A DNA stretch of 39,644 nucleotides from Candidatus Eiseniibacteriota bacterium (lineage in GTDB: Bacteria > Eisenbacteria > RBG-16-71-46 > CAIMUX01 > WJJG01): assembly GCA_023128935.1 (NCBI GenBank), contig JAGMDA010000864.1, forward strand, positions 1-39,644, given 5' to 3'. Under the pieces are notes generated by a model. That model did no database searches. It was not told where the DNA came from and saw only the letters and a list, made by a program, of their open reading frames with translations. This document shows, in pieces, positions 14,859-24,900 of the stretch (the stretch's first letter is position 1; each line of letters begins with the position of its first letter). Position numbers and translations under genes: made by a program.

Positions 14859-17800
14859 CGATGGATTTCAGTCCCACCGGAGCGGCCCGTTTCGCACGTA
14901 CCAAAGGGCGTGTGGGGGGATCGGGTGAGCGCGGGATCAGCTATCCGTCTCCCTTCTTTGACATAGGCCACACGTACCTGCCGACCACTGTCAAACAAAT
15001 GTTCCGGTGGTGCCGCTATTACTTCATGGTCCACCCCCTGATCAACTCCGTGGTCTTCAAGATGAGCCAGTATCCGATCACAGATCTGGTCTACAATACG
15101 AAGGACGAGCATCAGAAGACCTTGTGGAAGGGGTTCATGGAGGACCACCTCCGCTACCGCTCGTTCATGCTGGACGGCGGGCTCGACTACCACGCTTATG
15201 GTAACCTCTTGGTGTCGATCTTCTTCCCGTTCAAGAAGATGTTGTCCTGCACGGCCTGCAATTATAGTCAGCCAGTCAAGGACAGCCGCTACTACTTCCG
15301 CAACTTCGAGTTCTATTGGGAGTGCCCGAAGTGCGGGCATCATGCCCCGGCGAAAGTCAGCGATCAATACATCAAGTCGGCCAGGGGCATCCGGCTCCTC
15401 CGTTGGAACCCCGAGGATGTGGACATCCGCTACAACGATCTGAATGGTGAGTACGCCTACTACTACGAAATTCCTGTCCAGCTCAAGAACGACATCATCA
15501 TGGGCAAGAAACATGTTGTGGAGGACGTGCCGCAGGTCTTCATAGATGCCCTGCGTAAACGCAAGGCCGTGGTGTTTTCGAAAGACAACATCTTCCATTT
15601 CAAGCGCCCGACACTCGCTGGCAAGGACCGTGGGTGGGGCATGCCGTTGCTGCTGCCGGTGCTGAAAGACGCATTCTATCTTCAGATTCTAAAAAAGAGC
15701 CAAGAAGCCATTGCGCTCGGTAATATCGTCCCACTACGTATTCTGTTCCCACAAAGTGGGTCAGCGACCTCAGATCCATACTGCCTATCATTTCGCACAC
15801 TTACGGAAGCCAACCTTGGTTACACGGAGGCGGGCAAGGTAAAAGTTGGTGATCTTGTCAAGACCTTTAGTGGTCGCTACCAACCAGTTACAGTGATCAA
15901 TCGTAGGCGTGTGCGACCGGATGAAAAGGTCTACCGGATCAATATTTGTGGGATGTCGGCAGCTCCAATAGAGCCTTCGGAAGATCATCCCCTTTTTGCC
16001 GTCCGGACTGATGGGCAGAGAAAGGGCTTGATCAAGGATTGGACACCCGATTGGATCGCCGTGAGAGATCTACAAGTTGGGGACTACGTTGCCTACCCCC
16101 TGACGCGGGAGGTCAAAAGTGATCTCCGGGTGGACATCTCTCATTATCGGCGGGGCCATCGAACTTCCCAGATCCCTCGATACCTATCCTGGTCCAAGCA
16201 TCTTGCTACGATCGTCGGATATTATCTTGCAGAGGGTAGTGGAGGGGATCACATTACCTTTTCGTTGAATCGTAGTGGGGGGTGGATCTGTGATGAGTTG
16301 GATGCGGCGTTCATGGCAGTGTTGGGCAAAAAAGGGCATAGAAGGCCCAGAGGTGAGAATGGACTCCAATATGAGATCAACGATTCGATCTTTGGTGAGT
16401 TCCTCCAAAGCTTCTTAGGTCTAGCTCCCAACAAACGGCTACCGAAGGAGGTAGTTTACCTCCCCGAGGAAATCCTCCTGGAGTTGGTGCGTTGTTTGAT
16501 CAATGGAGATGGTGGGGGCGAGCAGTGCTACCGGGATAACGGCACCGGTTGTCCATGTAGGACTTCTGGCATCACGCTCACCAGTACATCTAGAGATTTA
16601 GCATTCAAGTTGCGCGAGCTATTGTTGTACTTGCGCATTATTGGTCGCATACATACCGTCCCAGGTACTGAAGACAGGCTCCCGATTTACCGTGTGAAGA
16701 TCGATGGGGCTGACGCAGTAGAATTGTGGGGCCGCTTTGGGTGGGATGTCCCTGCTCCTCCAATAAAGCAGGACACAACTCGATCTTTCATCCGCGGAGA
16801 CTACGCCTTCTTTCGCGTACAGAAGAAAGTGGAGATCCACGACGTCGACTTCGTCTATGGTTTCCAGGTGGATGGAGATAAGAGCTTCTGTGTTCCCGCA
16901 TGCGCGACCCACAACACTTCGATCAATCTTGGCGAATGGAAGGACGACATCCAGGAGCAGATCGCTCGTTGGAGAAGCGACCAAAATTATATTCCGATCT
17001 TGCCGCTCCCCGTCGGCAACCAGACCATCGGTGGCGACGGCCGAGCCCTACTCTTGGGTCAGGAGATCCGAATTTGGAGTGAGCACATTGTCACCGGCAT
17101 GGGTGTCCCGCAAGAGCTCATTTTCGGTGGGGTTTCTTTCAGCGGTTCAAATGTTTCGCTACGCATGCTCGAGAACATCTTCCTCGGCTACATGACCGAT
17201 CACGGGCTCCTCATGAACTGGGTGGTCCAACGGGTTGCTTCCTACATGGATTGGGAGCCGATGTCGATCAAGTACAAGCCGTTCAAGATGGCGGACGATC
17301 TGCAGCGGAAGGCCTATAACTTCCAGCTCAATCAGGCCGGCAAGATCTCGGACGGCACGCTGCTCGAGGACGCCGACTTCGATCCGGATAAGGAGGACAA
17401 GAAGATTTTGGGTGAGACCGACAAGCGCGCGGAAGCCCAAACCAAAGCCCAGCTCGCCCAGGCCGAGATTCAAGGCAAGGCCCAGATGGTGATGATGCGC
17501 TACCAGATCAAGTCCCAGAAAGAGCAGCAACAGATGCTGGGTGCGGCCCCAATGCCCGGTGAGCCCGGGGCTGAGGCCGGGGGTATTCAACCAGGGCAAG
17601 CGCAGGCACAGCCGATGGAAGCACAGGCTCAGCAACAGCAACCGCCATTGCCGCAACAACAGCAACCCCCCATGATGGCAACCCAGCCGCCCCAGCAGGC
17701 CCAGCCAGAGCTTCCACCAGCCATGGGGGCCATGAGATCCCCGCTCAACCAAACCCAGCAGACCCCGGAGGGCGCAGCCAATGTTGACCTGCTCTATCAG

Positions 17801-18010
17801 GCTCAGCAAGTGGCCCAACAGCTGGTCCAAATGGATGAGAATAGTCGGCTGATGGCGCTCATGAATCTGCGGCAGCAGAGTCCGGAGTTCTATCAGGTGG
17901 TCCTCGGTATATTGCAGCAGCTAATAAGTGGTGGTGGCCCAGAGCCCGCTGCAGAGCCGTTGCCTGAGCAACGACCGCCGCAGCGGGCCGCCGGGTCCTC
18001 CTTGATTTAA
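14855..18010 (+). CDS. Portal protein with zinc ribbon, interrupted by an intein
   Basis: Probable portal vertex protein, which forms the dodecameric DNA channel and docks terminase; 1051 residues before and about 673 after intein removal. Seen: N-terminal region with WCRYYFMVHPLINSVV; a four-Cys zinc ribbon at C132, C135, C157 and C160, not usual in portals; KKSQEAIALGNIVPLRIL, then after the intein GMGVPQELIFGG and NVSLRMLENIFLGY, which match the portal wing/stem pattern of a 'G(V/M)P' loop followed by a long helix; a helical Gln/Ala/Lys segment; and a long Pro/Gln-rich tail (about residues 890-970). It begins in an ATGA overlap with the previous gene and its stop shares bases with the convergent gene at 18007. 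The assignment is by pattern and context, not by a catalytic motif. Confidence 0.7.
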   Translation: MTMDFSPTGAARFARTKGRVGGSGERGISYPSPFFDIGHTYLPTTVKQMFRWCRYYFMVHPLINSVVFKMSQYPITDLVYNTKDEHQKTLWKGFMEDHLRYRSFMLDGGLDYHAYGNLLVSIFFPFKKMLSCTACNYSQPVKDSRYYFRNFEFYWECPKCGHHAPAKVSDQYIKSARGIRLLRWNPEDVDIRYNDLNGEYAYYYEIPVQLKNDIIMGKKHVVEDVPQVFIDALRKRKAVVFSKDNIFHFKRPTLAGKDRGWGMPLLLPVLKDAFYLQILKKSQEAIALGNIVPLRILFPQSGSATSDPYCLSFRTLTEANLGYTEAGKVKVGDLVKTFSGRYQPVTVINRRRVRPDEKVYRINICGMSAAPIEPSEDHPLFAVRTDGQRKGLIKDWTPDWIAVRDLQVGDYVAYPLTREVKSDLRVDISHYRRGHRTSQIPRYLSWSKHLATIVGYYLAEGSGGDHITFSLNRSGGWICDELDAAFMAVLGKKGHRRPRGENGLQYEINDSIFGEFLQSFLGLAPNKRLPKEVVYLPEEILLELVRCLINGDGGGEQCYRDNGTGCPCRTSGITLTSTSRDLAFKLRELLLYLRIIGRIHTVPGTEDRLPIYRVKIDGADAVELWGRFGWDVPAPPIKQDTTRSFIRGDYAFFRVQKKVEIHDVDFVYGFQVDGDKSFCVPACATHNTSINLGEWKDDIQEQIARWRSDQNYIPILPLPVGNQTIGGDGRALLLGQEIRIWSEHIVTGMGVPQELIFGGVSFSGSNVSLRMLENIFLGYMTDHGLLMNWVVQRVASYMDWEPMSIKYKPFKMADDLQRKAYNFQLNQAGKISDGTLLEDADFDPDKEDKKILGETDKRAEAQTKAQLAQAEIQGKAQMVMMRYQIKSQKEQQQMLGAAPMPGEPGAEAGGIQPGQAQAQPMEAQAQQQQPPLPQQQQPPMMATQPPQQAQPELPPAMGAMRSPLNQTQQTPEGAANVDLLYQAQQVAQQLVQMDENSRLMALMNLRQQSPEFYQVVLGILQQLISGGGPEPAAEPLPEQRPPQRAAGSSLI
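15782..16915 (+). mobile_element. Intein with LAGLIDADG endonuclease in the portal gene
   Basis: A 378-residue intein from CLSFRTLTEANLGY to CATHN, followed by Thr. Seen: Cys1, a GKVKVGDLVKTF segment typical of the intein N-terminal domain, block B PSEDHPLF, LAGLIDADG helices VGYYLAEGS and CLINGDGGG with both acidic residues present, and block G ATHN. The endonuclease may be active. Flanks rejoin as SDPY-TSINLGEWKDD. The exact C1 boundary relies on the intein pattern because portal sequences are poorly conserved here. Confidence 0.88.
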
Positions 18011-18558
18011 CTCACTCCCTGAGCATAAGTCTTTCGTGGTACCCGTCTGATGGGTCTCCTCTTCATGATCTCCGGCACATCCTTCTCCTCGATCCAATCA
18101 CGTTGATCGGGCAAAGGTGGTAAGCCAACACGCTTCCTGAATGTGTGGATGTTGCCCTCTCCCAATATGTGTTCCATACACTCCCAGCAACACCAGAGCC
18201 GTGCAGCCCGCCCCCCCTGTCCATGCATGCGCCAGCGTCTGATCTTCCCAATGAACTCCCCTAGCTCCAGCTCCCAGCAGCGCTCTTCTCCTACCAGATC
18301 TTCCGGGCAAAACGCACAGTCGTCTGGTCCGTCCTGCTTCTCGGCGTCTGCGAAATCAAAACCAATCGTCATCATGCAGTGGAAGCAGAACAGCCTGACG
18401 ATCTTGCCATTGTAGATCTTCGGGTGGAAGTAGAAGCCGCCATGCTTTTCGCTCTTCCTGATTTGCCCGGCCCGAAGAACAATGATGTCGCGGTCGTCTT
18501 CTAACTCCACACCGCAGATCTCACAACGATAAATCTTATCTCCGTCCACATCGGTCAT
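18007..18558 (-). CDS. Cys-rich putative zinc-binding protein, antisense to the late arm
   Basis: A 183-residue protein of unknown function with at least four CxxC-type pairs: CEIC near residue 12, CFHC near 58, CAFC near 81, and a CCWEC cluster near 118. The spacing suggests two zinc ribbons or HNH/FYVE-like zinc knuckles, but no catalytic motif is visible. The C-terminus is basic (MKRRPIRRVPRK). It is one of only two minus-strand genes in the right arm, and its stop codon overlaps the portal stop on the opposite strand by two bases. A ribosome binding site, AGAGGGG, precedes the ATG. A regulator of the adjacent polymerase gene is possible, without direct evidence. Confidence 0.75.
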   Translation of the reverse strand: MTDVDGDKIYRCEICGVELEDDRDIIVLRAGQIRKSEKHGGFYFHPKIYNGKIVRLFCFHCMMTIGFDFADAEKQDGPDDCAFCPEDLVGEERCWELELGEFIGKIRRWRMHGQGGRAARLWCCWECMEHILGEGNIHTFRKRVGLPPLPDQRDWIEEKDVPEIMKRRPIRRVPRKTYAQGVS

Positions 18559-18644
18559 TAGCCCCTCTTAACCTCTTTACAGCAAACCTCCCGTGCTCCA
18601 ATACCCCCTCCAATAATTGCCATAGGAAGAACCAGCGGAAGATC

Positions 18645-18788
18645 TCAAGCACTGTCATCCTTTTCGGTATCCTCCTCCTTCTTCTCATCATCCCCTTCAT
18701 CTTCTTGCTGATCATCCTCGCTGTTAGGATCAAGGGTATCCTGCAGCCAGTCCTCAGCGTCCTGTAAATTGGAGCGTGATTCACACAT
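18645..18788 (-). CDS. Very acidic 47-residue peptide
   Basis: A short ORF starting MCESRSNLQDAEDWLQ and ending EKDDSA. Twenty-one of 47 residues are Asp or Glu against four Lys/Arg. A good ribosome binding site, GGAGG, lies 5 bases before the ATG. It is in one orientation with the zinc-type gene 86 bases downstream and sits head to head with the RNA polymerase gene. Small acidic phage proteins are often DNA mimics or polymerase-binding inhibitors; that role is speculation here. Another reading frame is open across the same region, but it lacks a ribosome binding site and has an improbable composition. Confidence 0.5.
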   Translation of the reverse strand: MCESRSNLQDAEDWLQDTLDPNSEDDQQEDEGDDEKKEEDTEKDDSA

Positions 18789-18809
18789 AGGAGCCTCCAG
18801 CGTCTTAGG

Positions 18810-18841
18810 GTTTTTGATTGCCTTATCACCACTCTTATATC
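18810..18841 (+). promoter_or_regulatory. Candidate promoter upstream of the RNA polymerase gene
   Basis: GTTTTTGATT (18810-18819) repeats exactly the 10-mer found at 10516. It contains TTGATT, followed 16 bases later by TATATC (18836-18841), a weak sigma-70-like pair. It lies in the 165-base gap between the head-to-head start of the acidic peptide and the polymerase ATG. It could serve either direction or be bound by a phage factor. Confidence 0.35.
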
Positions 18842-18953
18842 AACGATCTCCACAATTTTGTGGGTGCCTTCTTACGTATTGAATGGCGAAGAACCTATTT
18901 TGACTCCGCCTTACAAGCTCTGGTACGCTACGCCCAAACATAGGAGCCCAATA

Positions 18954-21900
18954 ATGGCACGACTGGCACCCGAAGAAGGCTTCGCCGCCGTGAAGTCTAG
19001 GGTGACAGAGGCTGTGCAAGAGCTTTTCCCGATCAAGGGCAATAAGCACACCCTCCGTCTAGATGATATAGAAGTCAAAGACAACAAGGATATCGAGGAC
19101 CTCCGCTCGCAGAAGAAGGCCAAGCTGGAGGGCCGCACGTGGGCTGTGCCAGTGAACGCCAACCTGGCGTTGGTCGATAACACCACAGGCAAAGTGATCG
19201 ACCGCAAGAAGAAGCGGATCATGAGCCTGCCGAAAGTGACCAATAGGCACTCCTACATCGTCGATGGCGACGAGTACCAGATGGACAACCAGTGGCAGCT
19301 CAAGCCCGGTGTCTACAGTAGGCGGAATGATCAGGGCGAACTCGAATCGATGTTCAATCTCAAGGGCCGCTCTGCCTTCAAGGTGCAGTTCGATCCGAAG
19401 ACCCAAAAGTTCGCGATGAAAAAGGACAGCTCCCACATCCCGTTGTACCCGATCATGCGGGAGATGGGGGTGAGCGATGAGGAGCTTAAGAAGTCCTGGG
19501 GCTCCCAGATCTTTGAGGCCAACAAGATCAAGAGCGAGGCCGCGATCTCCAGGTTCCACCGGGCTGTGACCAAGGAGAAAGGGGCGGACCCGGAGGCCGC
19601 CAAGGAGTTCCTGCACCGTTTTATGGACGGCGCCAAGATGGACCCGGATGTTGCTCGTCTGACTCTGGGGGACGCGCACGATACGGTCGGCGGTAAAACC
19701 ATGAGGCTGGCCAGCGAGAAGCTCCTGGGTATCAGTCGCGGGGACGTCAAGGCTGATGCTCGAGACAGCCTGATGTTCAAGAACTTCCGATCGGTTGAGG
19801 ACTTCGCGGCCGAGAGTATCAAGGACCGGAGCAAGGAGATCTTCCGGCGCATTGGCAACAACCTGGACCGTAAGAGTGACCTGCATGAAATTGTGAGCGC
19901 CGACATTCTCAACCGGCCAATCCATACGATGATCTCCAAGGCCACCTTGAGTAACCGGCCGAGCCAAACGAACCCGTTGGAGATGCTCTCGGGTGCAATG
20001 AAGACCACGATCATGGGGGAGGGCGGGATCAAAAGTGAGCACAAGATCACGGAGGACGCCAAGCTCATCGATCCCAGCCACCTGGGCTTCCTGGACCCTA
20101 TACACAGCCCAGAAGGGCCGAAAACAGGTGTCACACTGCATCTGCCGTTGGGAGCAACGAAGAAAGGTAACAAGGTCATGGTGAAGATGTGGAACACCAA
20201 GACCAAGAAGATGGAAGATGTTGATCCGGAGAAAGCGTACAACTCCAACATCGTGTTGCCAGATCAGGTGAAGTGGAAAGACGGGAAGCCTGTTCCTTTG
20301 CACGCGAAGCTCAAGATGAGCGGGTCCGAGAATGATGTGGTGGAGGGTGATCTGAAGCAGGCTGATTATGTCATGGCGTCGTCAGCACAGTTGTTCTCGG
20401 TCGCCTCCAACATGATCCCGTTTATGCAGAACGACAGTGGCAATCGCTCCACCATGGCCGGCCGACACATGGAGCAGGCGATTCCCTTGAAGCACAGGGA
20501 AGCCCCACTTGTTCAGACTGTTATCCAACAGGGACAACGCAGCAGCTCCCTCAACGACTTCATGGGGCGGGTCAACAGTCATCACGCCCCCGTAACAGGA
20601 GAGGTTGTCCAGATCAAGAAGGATGGGATTGTGGTCAAGGGCGCGGACGGAAAGAAGAAGGAAGTCCAGACCTATGATCACTTCCCGCTCAACGACGACA
20701 AAGGTTTCATCCACAGTACCCCGATCGTCAAGGTTGGGGACAAGGTGAAGAAGGGCCAGACCGTCTCCGATACAAATTTTACGAAGGGCGGTAAGCTGGC
20801 CCTCGGGGTCAACCTGCGATCGGCTTATGTTCCGTTTCACGGTTACAATTTTGAAGACGGAACTGTGATCAGTGAGACCGGTGCTAAAAAATTGACGTCG
20901 GAACATATGCACCGTAAGGGACTCGACACCAGTCGAGAGCATACGTTGAACAAGGAGAAGTTCCTGGCGTACGAGGCGGCAAACATTACGAAGGAGCAGG
21001 CGGAGAAACTGGATGACGGCGCCGTGATCAAGAAAGGGCAGAAGGTCAAGCCCGGGGACATCCTGGTGGGTGCGTTGAGAAAGCGGGAGGAGACGGACGA
21101 GGCGAAGATCAAGGCGCGCATGCACAAGGTGCTGGTCAAGCCGTACGACAACGTCTCTGTCACGTGGGGGGCCGATCACCCGGGGGTTGTGGCGAACGTG
21201 GTCAAGCGAGGTCGTCGAACAGAGGTGCACGTTCGCACGGAAGAGCCGGCGGAGGTCGGGGACAAGCTTTGTTTCACTGAGGACACAGAGGTATTGACCA
21301 AGGACGGCTGGAAATGTGTCGCCGACATCACGCTCAACGACGTATGCTATACGATTAAAGGTGATCTAATTGAGCTTCAAGAAGTAGCAGAGACGCACCA
21401 CTACCCGGTTGCTGGAGAGCTGTATGAACTAGCTTCTCAGCAAGTTGATCTGAGAGTGAGCTCCAATCACAGCCTGTACGTGAAGCTCAGAGATCGTAAT
21501 GAGTTTGCGCTTGTCGTTGCGCGAGATGTGATCGGCAAACGGGTACGTCATAGGAAGAATGGTGTGTGGTTGGCAGACACGCCCACCGAATTTATTCTTC
21601 CTCGCGTAGAAGCCAAGGAGTATGGGAAGGGCGCGCATAAACAACAGAGCGCGGCATCCAGATTCTCTTCAATACCGATCAGACCCTGGTTGACTTTCCT
21701 GGGTATTTATTTAGCCAACGGCTATTACACGATCCGGGAAAGAAAAGATCGCCCGGGGTCTATTGAGTACCGTACGATCATTTGCACCGTAGAGGGGCAG
21801 CAGCATTCTGTATCTAGAGATCGGTACAGTTGGATTTGCGGTGTTCTGGATGAGTGTGGTTTTCACTACATAAGGAGAGACGACGGGCTGATCATAAGTT

Positions 21901-24900
21901 CCAAGCAATTGGCCATATACGTTTCTCAATTCGGCCATGCCAAAGACAAGTTCATCCCTCGCGAATGCTTTACCTGGGGGAACAACGCGGCACGTTGGCT
22001 TTTGGAGGGTCTTACGGGCTGCGACGGTTCCGAGTTTTCCAGTCTATCTTACACAACGATTTCACATCAACTTGCTGACGACGTGCAACAGCTGGCTCTG
22101 CATCGTGGGTGGGCCGCGAACATCAAACAGCGGCAACCCAGCAACCCAAAATGGTCGCTGCGTTACGACGTCAGAATGGTCCGATCAAAATGTGAGCCGC
22201 AGATCAATCATGGTCACGCCGGCACACAGCATGCACAGAGTGAGCGATTGTATCACTCTGATGAGCCTGTGATCGGGATTACCGTGCCGAACGGCACACT
22301 ATACGTTCGAGTGAATGGTAAGACAGTTTGGACGGGTAACTCAGGTCGCCACGGCAACAAGGCGATCATTGTCAAGGTCGTTCCAGATCATGAGATGCCT
22401 CAGACCAAGGATGGCAAGCCCACCGAGATCTTGTTGAACCCCCTAGGAATCGGGGGTCGCTTGAACCTTGGCCAGGTGTTAGAGACCTCGGCGGCCAAGA
22501 TCGCGGAGAAAACGGGTAAGACTTACAACACTCAGAACTTCGACGGAACCGAGGACGTAACGGCGAAGGTGATGAAAGAGTTGAAGGCCGCGGGTATAGA
22601 GGACAAGGAAGAGCTGATCGATTCGAAGACCGGGAAGTCCATGGGGAAAGCGTTGGTGGGGCCGCAATACGTGCACAAGCTTGAGCACCAGGTCAGCAAG
22701 AAGCTGGTGGCTCGTGCTGGTGGCCCCGGGTATGCCTACGACGCCAATCGAATCCCCAAGGGTGGCGGACCTCATGGTGCCCAGGCGCTCGACGCTCTCG
22801 GCGTGTATGCCCTTCTCGCACATGGAAGCAAGGCCAACTTGCGAGATATGCAGACTTATAAGAGCGACGCCGGCAACAACGACACGCTCTGGGCCGCGAT
22901 CCAAAGTGGGAGTCCGCTTCCTCCTCCCAGGCCGACGTTTGCGTACGAGAAGTTCAGCGGGATGATGCGCACTATGGGCGTGAACATGACGAAGCAGGGC
23001 AACAGCTTGAACCTCTTGCCCCTGACCGACAAGCAAACGCGCGACATGAGCAACGGCGCGCTCAAGGACGCGGGCAAGATGGTGTTGGGCAAGAACTTGA
23101 AGGAGGAGAAAGGGGGGATCTTCGATAAGCAGGTGACGGGTGGACTCAACGGGACCAAGTGGGGCCATATTGAGCTGCCCGAGAGCATGCCGAATCCGGT
23201 GTTTGAGAAGAGCATTGTTGCGCTCACGGGTATGAAGAAGAAGGACTTCTCGGAGTTGATGGCCGGGACCAAAGCGATCGATCCAAAGACCGGCAAGTGG
23301 GTAGATCCAGAGAATGGGATCTCCTGTGGTAAGGCCGTGTCGCATCTGCTGAAAAAGATCGACGTGAAGAAGGAGCTGGCGTCCTCGTTGAAGGAGCTTG
23401 AGAAGCCCAGTCTCAAGGGTGCGCGGTTGGACGGCGTGAACAAGAAGGTCAAGTATCTGCAGTCGCTGGACAAGCTTGGTATGAGTCCGACTGAGGCGTA
23501 CATGCAGAAGACCATTGCTGTGATGCCGCCGTCCATGAGACCACTGGCAGTTCGCCCCAGCGGCGATCTGATCAGCGATGATCTCAACGGCATGTACAAG
23601 GGTATAGGCACAGCCGTGCTGAAGCTCAAGAACGCCAACCCATTGCTGCCGGACGACATGCTCAACAATCGGCGGGAGGCCTTGTACGACGGGATGAAAA
23701 GCCTGGCGGGGCTTGGCGGCCATCTCAACCGGGAGTACCGGGGGGTCCTTGACATCATTCACGGGAAGTCGTTGATCAAAGACACCAAGGGAGAGAAGGG
23801 TGGGAGCCCGCGCGAAGGGTTCTTCCAATCGAAGTTGATCAAGCGCAAGCAAGACTTGAGCATGCGTTCAACTATTATCCCGGAGCCAGAGCTTGGGCTG
23901 GACGAGGTGGGGATCCCAAAGAAGGCGGCGATGGAGATCTACAAGCCGTTTATTGTCAAGGAGCTGCGCGGCATGACCGGGATGACCCCATTGGCTGCGC
24001 GAAAGGCTGTAGAGGGAGGCGACGCCCTGGCCGGCCGTGCGCTCGAACGTGTGATAGATCAACGTCCTGTTCTCCTGAAGCGTGATCCGGTTCTCCACAA
24101 GTATGGGATACAGGCGTTCAAGCCCCAGATCGTTAGTGGCAAGACCGTGAAGATCCATCCGTTGGTGACATCAGGATTCGGAGCTGACTTCGACGGGGAT
24201 GATCAAATAAATACAGTGGTTACATGTATTCCTTGTGAGCTATACAACTCTGATATAAGGTGGGAATATCGGAGGTGTGAAATGAGCGCAAGGTTCAAAG
24301 AGGCGATAGGGTATGTCCGGGAAGACTCTGGGGGCGTTTTTGTAATCTGTAACCTGGAGGACTTCCCGCGCGAAAAGAAGATCAAGACCAAGGGCCACAT
24401 CGATTTCTGGTCCGTCCCTGCCGGCGTGAAAGTCGTAGCGCTGGATGAAAAGACGAACATGCCTGTGCTGGCCGACGTTTCGTGCTGGTCTCTGCACAGG
24501 GCGCGGAAGGTAGAGATCATAGAGTTGGGGAGCGGGAGACAGATCGTCACGGATGATGATGAGCGTGCGGTTTATGGTGTGGACGCCTCTTCGCTTCAGT
24601 GGTGTCGTCGTCGTCCGTCGGAAGCCGCCAATCAGTTCGTACCCGTTCTCGACGAGGCCCCCCAGTTCGAGCCGATTAAGAATGATCTCTCACTGCCGAG
24701 CGATCCCCGTCTTCTTGACAAAGCCGTATTGGACGAGAGGTTCGGCTACTTCCTGGGTGCGTTGGTAGGAGATGGGTGGGCGGCGCATGCCTACGGTGAC
24801 CCCAAGTCCATCAACTTTTCCTCAAGCTATGATGAGGTGTGTGATGCGTGGTCCCAATCCTTGTTGTCCATGTTCAAGGAGATGCCTACGATCACAGATA

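Noticed and set aside
18536-18853. Minus-strand frame of 105 codons between the zinc protein and the polymerase
   Set aside because: Its Arg/Met/Lys-rich sequence has no ribosome binding site and overlaps the better-supported acidic peptide in another frame.
18858-18953. Upstream TTG start for the polymerase adding 32 residues
   Set aside because: No ribosome binding site; the ATG at 18954 has TAGGAG at good spacing.
22479-23852. Long minus-strand open frame of 457 codons within the polymerase gene
   Set aside because: It lies opposite clear beta/beta' coding sequence, has no ribosome binding site and has low-complexity His/Leu/Arg composition typical of antisense frames in GC-rich genes. 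The same applies to 19059-20303 and 14600-15598.
24201-24230. Placing intein 2 start at the first Cys (24225)
   Set aside because: It would leave eight extra residues in the DFDGD loop, which is invariant in length among multisubunit polymerases; kept as an open question in the findings.
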